Source of the DNA: Lasiosphaeris hirsuta
Lineage: Eukaryota; Ascomycota; Sordariomycetes; Sordariales; Lasiosphaeriaceae
Assembly: GCA_030549175.1 (NCBI GenBank)
Contig: JAUKUA010000007.1
Span: forward strand, 3,348,001-3,412,000
Length of the DNA stretch: 64,000 nt
Direction: 5' to 3'
Positions 43,405-56,023 of this stretch are shown here, piece after piece. Position numbers and translations under genes: made by a program. The notes beneath the pieces are model-generated. The model did not search any database. It was not told the DNA's origin and saw only the letters and a list, made by a program, of their open reading frames with translations. The first letter of the stretch is position 1. Every line of letters starts with the position of its first letter.

Positions 43405-44564
43405 CTAACCGGAGACGGACGGGGCGGGTCGACTTGTGGGGGGATGCGGCCGAGCTCACATCAGATACGAGCCGATTTCCGTCTTGGGGACGCAGAGACC
43501 TCTGAGATACTTCTGAGGGGTTCTAGGAGGGAAATACACACCATCGAGCTGCAGCGGAAAGGTATTGGCCAATTGAGAGCAATCGTTACCGAGAACTGTC
43601 TGGCAATTTTGCCCTATCTGGTCTCATACTTGACCTGTTTCTGTTTCTACCCCTCCTCTTGAGGATCCAAGTCTCCTTGCAACCACAGGCCTCGGCTGGG
43701 CTGGACTAGGCGTCGCGGTCGGATGGCAAGTGCTATCCATGTCTTCTTCTCCTGCTCCGTCGGGTCGTACCATTCTCTGGCCACTCTCTGCCAGACACTA
43801 CAGCCTCGGTTTCCTAAAAAGGGAAACGCACAGGACGCGGCAGTGGGTACGGTGCTTGCTCACCCATGCTTATCAGATCAAGCAGGACCAGGATCCGGAA
43901 CCGGGGTGCTGGGGTTGGTTGCTCGCCCGACATTGCTCAGTACGGAATTTCCATGATCCACAACGAATTTTCAGCCATTTTGCGGGTAACTTGGGAATCC
44001 CCAAATGCCTTCCTCTTCGGCTGACGGGCGCCCTCGGAATGCGTGCCGAAGAGCGATACAAACTTGCAGACGTGACAGGTCTTGGAAACAGTTGCCAAGC
44101 CGCCGCCAAGCAGAGGCCAAGCACGGTTAAGCAACTCAAGCTTTTTCTTTGGGAGGTCTCCAACTGCCGCTGGCAGGGAGCAGCTGCTCTGAACTCCCTT
44201 CATCGCCTTTCAATCCCAAGTGGGTACTCCGTACTCTTGCAAGACACGGGGAGGAGCATTTAGGATTCTGTGTGTCACGGAAACACAGACACGAGTGTGG
44301 GCGCGTGGAAAGATGGGACAGAGCTTTGGTCGTGTGCCCTGTGCTCTGCGTCTTTTATTTTTCTCGTTTCTTCCGCCGCTAGGGCAGGCGGTGTTCGGTA
44401 AGACAACCCAGGCTCAACCTGCCGTTGTTGTCAGTCGTGAGCCGTCGGTAAAACAGACCCCTTCTCGTTTGGTTCAGCATCGCAGGTGGCGCTCCTGCAT
44501 GCCAAGAGACGGCCAATCATGTCTCAACCCCAGCTCTTTGCACAAGTCCCTGTTTCGAATTTCG

Positions 44565-44573
44565 ATCAGATAA
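44565..44573 (+). promoter_or_regulatory. GATA-factor site (SreA/SRE type) near fet3
   Basis: ATCAGATAA, a third perfect ATCWGATAA match, 335 bp upstream of the fet3 start. A GATAAGATAA doublet follows about 55 bp downstream. Confidence 0.6.
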
Positions 44574-44907
44574 CGCCAAAGTCACTCGCATGTAGCCCCC
44601 CTTGGCCAGTCAGATTGATTGATAAGATAATTCTCTTGTCATGCCCCTACACACCTTGCCCGCGCCCCTCAACCACCCCCGACCACCCCAACTCGTATGA
44701 TTCCGTTCTCGGCCCAACCCATATTGCAACTGTTTGGGAACCGGGCTCCCCCGCGTGTGGATGCACGCCTAGGTTCATATGGGACAGAATTGGAGAAGTC
44801 CCCTTCTTGCTCTCCCCGGCTTCACCACTTACACCGTAAACAACACCGGCGCAAACACAGCAGACGACGCTCTTCGAAGCGTCCACAAAAGTTGTTTTGC
44901 CTCTATT

Positions 44908-47020
44908 ATGGCATCACCGAGGGTCTTTTGGCCCCTTGTTATCGGCCTGCTCCTGAGCTCCATTACTTTGGCGGGTGCTGCTGTAGTTACCTATGACTTC
45001 AACATATCATGGGTCACGGCAAATCCAGACGGTATGGCGGACAGGCCAACCATTGGCATCAATGGTCAATGGCCCATCCCTACAATAAGGGCAGATGTCG
45101 GGGATGAGCTCGTCGTCAAGGTCTTTAACGGCCTAGGCAACCAGTCGACCTCCCTTCACTTTCACGGCCTGTTCATGAACGGCACCACCCACATGGACGG
45201 GCCCTCCCAAACTACACAATGCCCAATACCGCCCGGCTCGAGCTTCATATATAGATTCAAGGTAAAAATCCCCGTAATGCTGCAAAGACTCTAAGTGAGT
45301 GTTAACACTGGCAGGTACAACAACCTGGGACGTACTGGTACCACTCACATACCCATGGACAGTACCCAGATGGCCTAAGAGGCCCCCTTATAATTAATGA
45401 TCCCGAAACCCCTTTCAAGGACTTGTATGATGAAGAGCTCGTCTTGACCGTCTCCGATTGGTATCATGACGAGATGCCCGGTCTGCTGTCCTTCTTCATC
45501 AGCAAAGCAAACCCAACAGGCGCCGAACCGGTCCCTAAATCAGCTCTACTGAATGAGACCCAGAACTTGTCCGTGCCGCTCGAGTCCGGCAAAACGTACC
45601 TTTTTCGCATGGCCAACATCGGCGCCTTTGCAGGCCAATACATTTGGTTTGAGGGCCACAACATGACCATCGTGGAAGTTGATGGCGTCTACACGCACCC
45701 GGCCGAGGCGACCATGATTTATCTCGCTGCGGCTCAGCGCTGCAGCTTTCTTATCACTGCTAGAAACGAGACATCAAACTTCCCCATCGTGGCAAGCATG
45801 GACACTGTATGTCTTCGTTTCTTGGTTTTCTGCACCCGATATTGACTAGATGGATCAGGATTTATTCGACGTACTCCCCGAAGACCTCAACTACAACGTG
45901 ACCGGCTGGCTTGTCTACGATCTCAAAGAACCCTTGCCCGACCCGGCGGAGATTTACGAGTTTGATCCCTTTGATGACATGACCCTCGTGCCCTGGGACA
46001 ACCAAACACTGCTTGGCGAGCCTGATCAGACAATCTCGCTCGACGTCATCATGGACAATCTCGGCGACGGAGCAAATTAGTACGCTCTACCCCCTTTTCA
46101 TCACAATAGCATCACTAATCACTCTACCCTGGCAGCGCATTCTTCAACAACATCACATTCGTGGCTCCCAAGGTCCCCACCCTCTACACAGCCCTCACCT
46201 CCGGCGAGACTGCCACCAACCCAACCGTCTACGGCGAATACACGCATCCCTTCGTGCTCGACAAGGGCCAAATAGTCGAAATCATCGTTAACAACATCGA
46301 CCCCGGAAAGCACCCCTTCCACCTCCACGGGCACAACTTCCAAGCCGTATGGCGCTCCGAGGACGAGGCCGGGACTTTCCAGGACTCCAACGTCACGGCC
46401 GACAGCTTCCCAGCGATCCCAATGCGCCGGGACACCATCGTGCTGCGGCCCGACGGCAACATTGTGCTGCGGTTCAAGGCCGACAACCCGGGCATCTGGC
46501 TGTTCCACTGCCACATCGAGTGGCACGTGCAGTCGGGCCTGATGGCGACCTTCGTCGAGGCCCCCCTGGCTCTGCAGGCCGAGCTGGAGGTCCCCCCGGA
46601 CCACTACGCGGCGTGCGCCGCCGGTGGCGTGCCGACCGAGGGCAACGCCGCCGGGGCGACCAAGGACTTGCTCGATCTGAGCGGGCAGAATGTCCCGCCT
46701 AATCGGTTGCCCGAGGGGTATGTTTACTGCTTCTGTGATTGTGACATGGGCTTAAAAGCTAACGTTAGTGTTCTACTAGGTTCACCGCCCGTGGCATCGT
46801 CGCACTGGTGTTCAGCTGTATCAGCGGGATACTCGGCGTCGCTATTGTTGCATGGTACGGGTTTGCCGATTTCGGTAACGAGGGTAAGGAGCCGGCTGCG
46901 GCGCAGAGCGAGGGGGTTAAGGGGGGTGACCAACGGCCGGCGTCGTCGGGGGCGGATAGCGTTGCTGCTGCTGGAGGGGAGGGGGACGTGATATCGACTG
47001 AGGGGGAGCGGAGGGGCTAA
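44908..47020 (+). CDS. fet3: Multicopper ferroxidase FET3, 629 residues
   Basis: Exons 44908-45261, 45315-45806, 45859-46079, 46136-46717 and 46780-47020 give 629 residues, close to yeast Fet3 (636). The chosen ATG opens a signal peptide ([18 protein letters not shown]); an in-frame TTG further up is not a credible start. Copper ligands are complete: LHFHGL (His84, 86), YHSHTHG (His128, 130, 132), HPFHLHGH (His415, 418, 420, 422) and HCHIEWH (His480, Cys481, His482, His486). A single C-terminal membrane segment ([21 protein letters not shown]) precedes a Ser/Gly-rich tail, giving an outside-facing type I protein. It oxidises Fe(II) to Fe(III) with O2 for uptake by Ftr1, encoded divergently next door. 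Several N-glycosylation sites (NQS, NGT, NVT) are present. Confidence 0.96.
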
Positions 47021-47485
47021 TGGAGGCGGAATTCTGTTTTGTTGTGAAGCAGGGGAGATATATATACCCCTACACCCATTCCTAGTATGGGCTGTTAGGA
47101 TACGGTGGTTATGATGTGGGTGATTTTATCTAGGGCTCGAAGCTTTAATCGAGATTGTAATGACGCCTGGATGTCTGTTCTGGTCAAAGGCTGATGGGTT
47201 CGAGCCCTTGGCTCGCAGGAGGAAGCGCAGTTCATCTTTATGAAAATCAGAGCTTCAAATGTAGTAAATGACTGTTGTTCCCAAACCCATTGGTTCCCAT
47301 AGGACGAGCCATGTTGTTTTCCCATGCACCCAATGGCTAAGCCTCACTTCGGGGGCAAAATCACCACCAGCAAACCCAACGAAACACGCCCACAGGGACC
47401 ATAAAATTCATGTATGCAAAGGTATCCCTACCCACCGTCTTGGTAATATGTATGCTCTCCGTCGCCCGTTTCTCATGCCCGTCGC
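47021..47485. other. Intergenic region between convergent fet3 and Zn2Cys6 genes
   Basis: 3' flanks of both genes. No gene, RNA or repeat was recognised. Confidence 0.4.
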
Positions 47486-50054
47486 TCACATCGGGACGTA
47501 ATGATTCAGCAAACTCCACACACTATCATCCCCAAAATCCCCCTCAAACTGAAACCCCTGCCCGCTCTCCTGCGGCACCCCGGTTCCTCCGCCCGCAGAG
47601 TCTCCCACAAATCCCCACGACGATGCCGGTATGATGGCGCTGTCGTCGGGTATTCCCATCAGGTCGTTATACAGCAGATCGCTGGTCGCGTAGATGGGCT
47701 GCAGACTGGCCCAGTCGAAATTACTCGGGAGGGTCCAGTCAAAGCCGGTCGCTGTGGTTGTCGCTGCGGCGGCGGTTGGGTCGACGAGGGCGGGATCGAT
47801 GGCGTCGGCGTTGAAGGCGTTGGGGGAAGGCGTGAACGTGGTGCCGTTGGAGGGGTTGAAGGTGTTTTGAGGGGAGAAGGGGAAGGGGGAGAGGCTCGTG
47901 CTAGTACTTTCTTCGGTGGTGGAGGGTGTTGGGAGGGTTGGCTTGCCGTTGGCACAGCCGCCAATACTGAGGGATTTCTTGAGGCGCATGTAGATTGCTC
48001 GGAGGACGCCCAGCGCGGCTTTGGCCAGCGCGTTCCGCTCCGACATGGCTTCGAAGCGGTCGACAGCCCAGACGAAGTGCTGGAGTGCGTTTTGCACCAT
48101 CTCGGTGTGTTCTCGTGGAAACAGGATGTAGATGGAGGCCATTAGGACGATGGCGTCGAAGGTTCCGAAGAATAAGGAGAAGCTGGGTTATGTCAGCTCT
48201 GGGAGTATGTTTGAGCAGGGGAGAGGGCGGCCTACGTTTTGTACTGGTGCGGCTGGAGCGACTTGAAATGCAGCCTTTGGGCATGTAGCATCCCCAAACT
48301 CGCCTTCAATGCTTCGGTTCGGCTGTGAGGCCTCGTAAATATGTATGGGCGATGCAGCGCCATTTGGTTGAACATCATCAGCTGGGGCATGGTGGCCCGG
48401 ACAGCAGGGAGCCAGTAGCAGTCCGGATAATCGTCAAATCTTGTGTCAGGGTTTTCCAGACGGAACCAAGCTGGCGTCCGCGAGTCGATATCGATCAACC
48501 TCTGATGGAGCATGTCGACCTTGGAAAAGTCCTTTGGGGATGGCCCTTCCTTCTCCAACTCCAGGATATCCCTCAAGGGGGCCATAACGTGGTATGCCCA
48601 AATTGCTCGTGTTAATGTCGTGGGTGGGTCGTCTTCCTCTCGGGGCAAGACAGGCGTCCTCGATCGGTCTTTGGGAATAGGGGCATCGACGGGCAATGTG
48701 GGCTGTACCGCGCTGAAGTTGATGGTGGTTGGGCGGCCTAATACAGCGCCGGTATGGGTATCCCAGCCAATGAGGATCATCCAAATCCTCCGACGTCGCT
48801 GAATCTCCCACTGGTTCTCGAGGATGGCTTCCGCGCTGTCGCTCTTCGGTTTGGGGTCCTGGCTATCCCGGTGAATGCCTATCTCCTGGGCATCTCTGAT
48901 GGTCGAACCGATGGCGTGCCACTGCATTCCTAGTAAGAAGCTGTCTTTCCCCTCGTAGGTGGCGCAGATAAGTGACCTACCGCTTCTGTAACCAACGCCA
49001 CATACTTCAGGAACGAGGCCCTCAGGAACCCCGCCAACACGGTCGTAAGCGTCATCTGCCGCTTCCCCAGAAGCGAGAGAACCGAGACCCCGGACTCGCT
49101 GTAGTCCACCGCCAGATCCTCAAACGTCATGTTCCCGGCGTACTTGAGCGAGTCAAACAGCGGGTCCGTATTAGACGGGAGCACTAGCAACGCCGTGGCC
49201 AGGACCTGGAAAAGCAGCCCCGGAAACACCCTGAGGTCGGGAGTCAGCGCCTGGGGCCCGCCGGTCGTGAGAAGGTTGAACGGCAGCCTGTACCACTCAG
49301 TGAGCTGCTTGTCAAAGACATCCCGATCCAGCCCGGAATACTGCCAATTAAACGTCCGGAAGAAAATATCCACCAGCTTGTCGATGAAGCTCCGGGCCGG
49401 GAGCAGCCGGATTAGGCTTTTATAGCGCTCGCGGGTGTTGAAGCCACCATCGCCATGCTGGCCGCCTTCAGGCTGGAGATTTGCTAGGGGCGTGTTAGGA
49501 TCGGCACCCTCGATCTTCTGAAGGAAGCCCAGAATTGAAGCGCCCGTCCGCGAGTAGCCAAAGTTAGCAACCTTGGTCGGGATAGAGTCGACGGGCTCGG
49601 GGTCGGGCGACACGAGCCCCCCGCTCTTGGAGTGCTTCCTGCCGTGCTCGCGCGCCGTCGGTGCGCCTGTCTCGTACCTGCATGCGCCCTCCTTGTTGCG
49701 CGACACGCAGTTCGTACACGGGAGCTTTCGATCGCACTGCAGAGAGAAACAAGGCTGTATGTAAGTAGCTGTGCGATACAAAGGGGAACTTGTGGTGGTG
49801 TGCGCTGGGTGTAGTCACCCACCTTCTGCTTCCTGCGATGGCCTGTGTTTCCGTTAGAAACCAAAGTGCTTGAGCTGGGTAGCCAAGGAATCGACTCGGC
49901 CATACATACACTCGGTACAGGAAATTACTGTTCTTTTGCGTTTCCTCGGCGGCGGCCGGGACGCAGAGTCTATTGAAGCATTTTGGGGTGTGCCGTCGGC
50001 ATCGGCCTTGTGGGACGCGGACGGCGGCCCGTCGTCGGAGCCGGATGAAGACAT
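47486..50054 (-). CDS. Zn2Cys6 transcription factor, 767 residues
   Basis: Exons 50054-49910, 49842-49823 (20 nt), 49736-48981, 48921-48236 and 48182-47486 give 767 residues. The zinc cluster has Cys46, 49, 56, 62, 65 and 74 (CTECHRRKQKCDRKLPCTNC) after a basic stretch (RPPPRKRKR). The seven residues HRRKQK and their flanks are encoded by the 20-nt exon, so the cluster exists only after splicing. The middle homology region of fungal regulators (PF04082 type) follows: AWHAIGSTIRDAQEIGIHRD, RRRRIWMILIGWDTHTGAVLGRP. The C-terminal 180 residues are Ser/Thr/Pro/Asn-rich and acidic at the end, fitting an activation domain. Its targets are unknown. It converges on fet3, but nothing in the sequence ties it to iron. 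Confidence 0.9.
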
Positions 50055-50919
50055 GACGTTATGGGGGGTTGCCCGGGTTGATTTCTCAGCAACTACCTTA
50101 CCTATCCAAGACACGCTTCAGCTTGGACGTGCGGGGGCCGGCTGGGGGTTGTGAACAAGGAGAATAATCAGGGATTTCCAGGAGCCGCAAAGACTCGGCC
50201 AAGCAATGCCAATGTGCGCCAATTGGAGCTCGGGCGGTGATTAATCTCGGGAGAAGTTGGCGATGTCTTGTAAGCAACCGCCAAAGGGCCAAAAGTGGGG
50301 GAAGCTCCAGAATCGACGAGCACGCGAGGCAGGTTTCAACAGGCTGCTGGTATGCAAAGCCCCAATGGAAGTGGAAGCCCCACGCTTGCCAAGCTCCCTG
50401 CATTCAGGGACTCCAAATCCGGATCTGGGACGCTTGGGACACTTGCAAGGCTTGGTACCGATGGCTACGGTGATAGCACCGGTAACTCCGGGTGCCCTAG
50501 ACGCTCGTTGCACCCATCCGGACCCCCGTTTAGCAGGGACCTGGGGCGGCGGCATGGGCCGGGCGCTACCAAAGGCTTTACCCGGGCTGACGGAAACTGG
50601 CATCGGAAAAGTGATGGGGCAGGGAGAGTCCTGTAAGTGAATATCAAATGCCTATGCATCATCTCGACAAGATGCACTTCTTCCAAAGGGCTGTTGCTCC
50701 GAACGGCGACGAGTCAATTGTGCAGGTGGTAGCATACCAGATTCATGCCAATTCTATTGTTGCCAGAACGCCTCGCCTACGACCCTCGAGTCTTCTTAGG
50801 AATCCCGGAAACCGACTCGACGCTTGTGCCACTCATGGTCCCCTTTGTGTTGTGTCGACTTTGGCCGATTTCCGCAGCATGGCGGCTGAGTGTACCACCG
50901 CATGCCTACCTAATTCCGA
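50055..50919. promoter_or_regulatory. Promoter region of the Zn2Cys6 gene and 3' flank of pyr-4
   Basis: 0.87 kb. Frames of up to 127 codons overlap each other on both strands with no domain. Nothing else was recognised. Confidence 0.4.
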
Positions 50920-52041
50920 TTATGCCACGCGCGAAAGGTATGCCTTCCAGGCCTTCTTCCTGTAACGCTCCGCCTCCGAAGGTGGGTCTCCGGCCAAGAT
51001 AATGCCCCGTCCTACAATCACTACGTCGACCCCTTTGATGCAGATCAGCTTTGCCGGCGTGTTGTACTGCTGCCCAAGACCGTCACCCTCAAGGTGCCCA
51101 TTTTCCTCCTCGCCCTCTGGCGGCAGCTTGCAGCCAGGCGTTATGTGGATGAAGTTGTCGTCCGGCGCCGTATTCAGGCTTTCTTGAGAGACATAGCCCA
51201 TGACGAACTCCTTGTTTTCCCGGGCTGCCTCGACACAGGCCTGCGTGTATTCCTTGGTCATGAGGCAACCCTTGGTCGACATTTGCGCCAGGAGAAGCAG
51301 GCCTCGGTCCGATGGGGCCTCCTCGATGCCGGGGAACACGATATCGTCCCCCTCGTTGTTGGTTTTGGAAAGACGGGGCGAGTCTACCGACTCGAAGGAC
51401 TGCGTCACTGTTGTGATTGAGACAATGCTTCCTTTCCTAGCGTCGACATCCCTACTATCTCGGGTGAAGCCGTTGTATTGCTCCCTGGGATCCAGTCGGT
51501 CGGGGTCGTCGCCATTATCACCATCGTCAAACTGGTCCGAGACAGGTGTTCCCACAGTGACCGAGGTCTTGACCTCGTAGTTGATGCGTTCCTTCCATTT
51601 TGCTGCTGCCTCGGCCATGGCTCGGACCATGTCCTTTCCGGCATCGATGTTGGCGTTGACGATGTGAGCCCAGTCTATTATGCGTGCGGTACCGGCTGTG
51701 TACTGCATTTGTACCGTCTTGCCAATATCGACAAACTTCCGGTCTTCGAAGATGAGGAAGCCGTGCTTCCTTGCGAGAGCAGCTAGTTTAGCGCCGGTTC
51801 CGGCCTGAGGGTTATAGTCCCACCCAGAGATCAAATCATAATGTGTCTTGAGGACAACAATCGACGGCCCAGCCTTGTCTGCGAGAGACAAAAGCTCTCG
51901 TGCGGTATGCACATCGGCGCTCAGGCAGAGGTTGGATGACTTGAGCTCCATTAACCGGAAGAGGTAATCGGTGAGTGGGTGGCTGGCACTCTTTGCCCTC
52001 TCGCCGAACGTCGTGGTCAAGCTTGGGTGTTTTTCCGGCAT
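50920..52041 (-). CDS. pyr-4: Orotidine 5'-phosphate decarboxylase, 373 residues
   Basis: An intronless frame of 373 residues from [17 protein letters not shown]. The catalytic charge network is intact: [10 protein letters not shown] (Asp43), IVVLKTHYD (Lys65) and the Asp100-x-Lys102-x2-Asp105 motif in [12 protein letters not shown]. The phosphate-binding end is present ([15 protein letters not shown]). The enzyme makes UMP from OMP in the cytosol, the last step of de novo pyrimidine synthesis. An insertion of about 90-100 residues (about 165-260, Asp-rich, ending near [20 protein letters not shown]) makes it longer than yeast Ura3 (267); such an insertion is usual in Sordariomycete pyr-4 proteins. 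CT-rich sequence lies just upstream. Confidence 0.97.
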   Translation of the reverse strand: MPEKHPSLTTTFGERAKSASHPLTDYLFRLMELKSSNLCLSADVHTARELLSLADKAGPSIVVLKTHYDLISGWDYNPQAGTGAKLAALARKHGFLIFEDRKFVDIGKTVQMQYTAGTARIIDWAHIVNANIDAGKDMVRAMAEAAAKWKERINYEVKTSVTVGTPVSDQFDDGDNGDDPDRLDPREQYNGFTRDSRDVDARKGSIVSITTVTQSFESVDSPRLSKTNNEGDDIVFPGIEEAPSDRGLLLLAQMSTKGCLMTKEYTQACVEAARENKEFVMGYVSQESLNTAPDDNFIHITPGCKLPPEGEEENGHLEGDGLGQQYNTPAKLICIKGVDVVIVGRGIILAGDPPSEAERYRKKAWKAYLSRVA

Positions 52042-54941
52042 GTTGGCGTCACCACGGAGAGAGAGAAGGGTGATAGCGGTGGGAGATAGGGAGAGAGGGG
52101 GTTAGTTTCGGGAGCACTGAGCGATATTGGCGAGGTCTGTCTAGCCAGCTACCCTGAGTATTGGTTGATGGTAGTTGAGATTTGAGGCTGGATGAAAGTG
52201 AGATCGAGAAGCAAGCAACGGGGTGCTACTAAGGGAGCACCTGGGTATGCTTCCTTAGGGGGGTGTTGGAAGGTTGCGTGGTGTGGTAGATCCTGCGTGT
52301 TTCCGTGATAGAATCGGCGAGGGGAGGGGTGAGTGGTGTGGTGGTGATGCTGGACTCAGGAGTGTTTCGAGCCAGGACAACGGGAGTAGAGACACTCTTA
52401 TACAGGTGAGCTCCAATCCTGTAAGTACGGGTGGGTGTAGGGGTGTGCGTGAGGCAGCGGGCCGGGTCGAGACCACAAACTTCAGACGGCAAACGGGAAG
52501 CAGCTGTGCGATGCGAGGGGGTTGTTATCCCGGCACGCAGAAGGCTTGGCGGCGAATCAAGTTGGACAGGTGAGCAATGCAATGCACAGGCGCCGGCAGG
52601 GAGCGCACCGCGTCAAGAAGCGTCAAAAATCGTCAAAAAGTTGGGCTGAGTCAAGCGCCAGACAGTAGAATGTTCGCGGTGAGGGAGAAGAGAGGCGAGG
52701 GAGAGAATGCGAGACAGCAGATGGGGCACTTGTGCGTTGTGGGTGGAGCTGTGGACCTTGTGGATGACGGCCGGAGGGGCTTGGAGTCACTTGGGATTGA
52801 GGGGACCTGGGTGCTGGGACCTGGATGTGGGTGAATTGTGAAATTCAATCCCGGCCTGGCCTTCCATCGATGCTCTCCCCCTTGCCACCCCTCGACACCC
52901 TAGTCAGTGACTGCACCGACTTTTGGGACTAGAGACCCTTGTCCCTTGCGCTGCTGGCCCTTGTCTCCTCGCCTCAAGCCCTGTTCGGACCTGCTTCCAG
53001 CGTCCCCCGGGTTCGAGCCGGGCTGAGGTGTTCCTGCTGGGTGCTGGGCCCTGGCTCGGGTGTGCGGGGTTAAATCCCGCGATGAAAGCGATTTTCAATC
53101 TCAGCCTTGATAATTTTAGTGTAGTGACTTTGATCTCAGATCCCCTCTAATTCTCAAAAACCTAGTGTAGACAACATCTCTGCAAAGACCCGAAGGTGGG
53201 ATGGGCTGATTCTTCTCGATATCGGCTGCCAATATTAAAACCCCAAACCGATTATTATTATTGGACGGGGGGTCCTCCGTTGCAGATGTCCTGGTTGTCT
53301 TGGCCTCAAAAGGCGTTGCGCATGGGGACCGGACGCCTGGCCTGTCGCTTGTCACTTTCATCGAGGTTGCTATTCGTCACGTCAGCTGCGCAAGGCGATC
53401 CCGTCCGGTACACCGCAGTGGAAGGCTGGAGACTGGGAGACAAGCACTATACGGCAAGAACTCAACACCCGGCGGCTTGATCATTCAGCTTTCGCATGTT
53501 CACCAGCCCATCATGGAATTGCTGGTTCGTCAGCTTGCCTAGAGTCCAAATTCAACATGATATGATGTGGTTATGAATGGCACCACGGCGGCTGTTGGCA
53601 GCATTCGGTCTGTACTCTGCAGGTAACCCGCCAGTCAGTGTCCTTTACCACTGCAAAGGAGAGAAGCATGCAGCCCGTGCGGCGTCCTTTCGGTAGCCGT
53701 ATGCAGCCCATCCCGCGCAAATATACCAGCCGCAGTGACCGAAGGGTCATGACTCCCCAGGGTCTCGAACTCTCTGGAGCTCCAAGTTACGAGGTATCAC
53801 TTGCCTCGATGATCTGCCTGCGGGCTTCCGGCTCGTTCGTCCCAAGGTTCCTTCAGCCCGGTTGCTGCACACACAGACTTCCGGGCTGGGCACCGACTGC
53901 TTCTCCGCCGCACCAGACACCCTGCCCTCCTTCAGCTGCTACCTTGATATGCTGAGCGATATGCTAAGAGGGCGGTGGACGGACCCTCACTGTTACAGGA
54001 CAGGATCGTAACTTTTGGCCATGACAAATTCTCTGCTTCGAGAAGCATAGGATCTCCGACATGGAGGCAGCATGATCTATGATCAGCAGCTGGCATCCAA
54101 TGTCAAGCAGTGCCTGTACTCGGTAGAAGGTACCCCGGTGGCTCGGGCAAGGTGTGACCACAGCAAATGACGATGAGGGAGATGGTGAGATGGTGAAGTA
54201 GTGAGATGAGATATGGAATGAATAAACGGGCATGCCGGGAGAACGAAAGGAAATTGAGATAGGTTGTTTACGCGTGAGAGCGGTAGGTGAGGACGAGGTT
54301 AGGAACTAGAAGTTTGCTCAACACACCTAGCTCAGGCACCTAGTCGAGGTAAAGTCTCCGTCTCAGGTGGCCTCCCGCAGCCCCTTGATTGCTGGTGTGT
54401 GTCTCGCTTTTCCAGCGCAGTGGTTTTCGGTCTTTGCCGGCCGAGCCGCGCTCCACCACCGAAGCGAAAGCCCCCACTTCATCTAACAATTTGAGGTTTC
54501 TTATCGGATCACCCCTGCCATGCTTATCGGGCCAGGCGCTTTGATTGCACCTCGTCTCCCAAGACGTTGGTTCCAGGTCGTGCCGATGCTGCCGGCCAAC
54601 AGCTGCTCGTCATTGTTCCAACGCGATCCATCGCCCCATATCCCCATATCAGCACAATCACGAATTACTTACTGATCGCCAACACCACCTGGGCCCCAAT
54701 CGACCATCTCGCCCTATCCCACAACTGCGACACTTTGCTGTGCACGCATTACAGCTCAACCTGTTCCTGAGTCTCGGTACATTCATTTTGATTAACGTCC
54801 CTATCCCTGCATCGCGAACCCGCACGACGGTCTCCCATTTTTCAGCCTCTTCCGACAGCTCCGGCACGCTCGGATTCTCGATTCCAGGCAGCACACAGCC
54901 CGGTCCGGGCCTGCGGATGATCTTCAACAGACCCTATAGCT
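52042..54941. promoter_or_regulatory. 2.9-kb divergent region between pyr-4 and PIS1
   Basis: Outward-reading genes on both sides. GC-rich short hairpins occur near 53008-53075 (for example CCCGGGTTCGAGCCGGG, GCGGGGTTAAATCCCGC) without a full tRNA fold. Open frames overlap on both strands without homology. The middle (53,080-54,300) may be gene-free relic DNA, but I could identify no element. Confidence 0.4.
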
Positions 54942-56023
54942 ATGTCGGGAGCAAGGACTAGAAGACAGGCGGTAGCCGCCGCTGCTGAGGCGCAAACCGT
55001 TGCGCACAACGGTAACGGCAAGGAACAGCAGGTGCTAGCCCAAGACAGCGCCGTCGACGAGGTCCACGAAAACATCTTCCTCTTCTGGCCGAACATCATC
55101 GGTGCGAAGAACCTCGAGGGTGACCCTTGATGCTTGATTCATGCTAACCCTGCCTCCTAGGTTACGTGCGTATTGTCCTCGCGATAGCATCCCTAGGTGC
55201 GAACGATCCTTCGGTGAATCACTGATAACATACTGACGTCCGAAAAAGCATGGCTCCCTGTGCACCCGAGAACAAGCTCTCTGCTGTATTCGATCAGCTG
55301 TCTTCTCGACGCCCTTGATGGATATGCGGCCAGATATCTCAACCAGTCGACCCGCTTCGGTGCGGTGCTCGACATGGTGACGGACCGTTGCACAACTGCC
55401 TGCCTGCTCGTCTTCCTCTCATCGGCATTTCCACGGTGGAGCATTGTCTTCCAGGGCCTGATTTCTCTCGACTTCGCATCCCACTACATTCATATGTTTG
55501 CGACCTTGGCCATGGGCGGCTCTGACACGAGTCACAAGAGTGTTGATGCATCACGGAGCAAGATTCTCAACCTGTACTATACCAACAGGGTTTGTCGCCT
55601 CTTTTTATTCATGTATAGCTCAACTGCTAATCCTACTATCAGACGGTCCTCTTTCTGTGCTGCGCCCTAAACGAGCTATTTTTCATTGCCCTGTACCTCC
55701 TCGCCTTCTCGAGCCCGCTCCTATCGCCTGGCCTCTTGCAGATAGTGCCTGACCACGAGGCTGTGGCCATTCAGAAGGGCGCCGAGGTGAACTCTTCGCT
55801 GCTCAGCCACATATTTATTAACCCCTACAGCGCCGGAGCGCTCGAGCTCGCGCGGGCGAACAAGATGGACAGCTTCTGGCCGTGGGTGCTTGCCATCGTC
55901 AGCTTCCCCGTCATGGCCTTGAAGCAGATCATCAATGTGATCCAGCTCGTCAAGGCGAGCAGGTGGCTGGCCGAGGGAGACATTACAGCCAGGAGGACGA
56001 AGAGGTTGTCTAAGAAGGCATAA
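54942..56023 (+). CDS. pis1: CDP-diacylglycerol-inositol 3-phosphatidyltransferase, 305 residues
   Basis: Exons 54942-55101, 55161-55196 (36 nt), 55249-55589 and 55643-56023 give 305 residues. The CDP-alcohol phosphatidyltransferase signature D-G-x2-A-R-x8-G-x3-D-x3-D is exact: Asp89-Gly90, Ala93-Arg94, Gly103, Asp107 and Asp111 in LDGYAARYLN...RFGAVLDMVTD. Hydrophobic helices flank it (TACLLVFLSSAF, LFLCCALNELFFIALYLLAF, PWVLAIVSFPVMALKQIIN). The enzyme joins CDP-diacylglycerol and myo-inositol to form phosphatidylinositol at the ER. It is longer than yeast Pis1 (220) because of an Ala/Gln-rich N-terminus and a loop before the last helices (HEAVAIQKGAEVN), as in other filamentous fungi. Confidence 0.95.

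Larger units (their letters stand above)
43178..44907. promoter_or_regulatory. Bidirectional promoter region of ftr1 and fet3
   Basis: 1.7 kb between the two start codons. Three perfect ATCWGATAA sites are present, two within 23 bp near ftr1 and one 335 bp before fet3. A GATAAGATAA doublet lies at about 44627-44637. Frames of about 180 codons occur but have no homology. Confidence 0.7.

Noticed and set aside
47486..50054. The idea that the Zn2Cys6 gene is an iron regulator because it adjoins fet3
   Set aside because: It is convergent with fet3 and shows no feature of iron regulators; known fungal iron repressors are GATA proteins.
53000..53085. T-arm-like hairpins CCCGGGTTCGAGCCGGG and GCGGGGTTAAATCCCGC
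   Set aside because: No full cloverleaf around either; probably chance GC-rich hairpins or a degraded relic.
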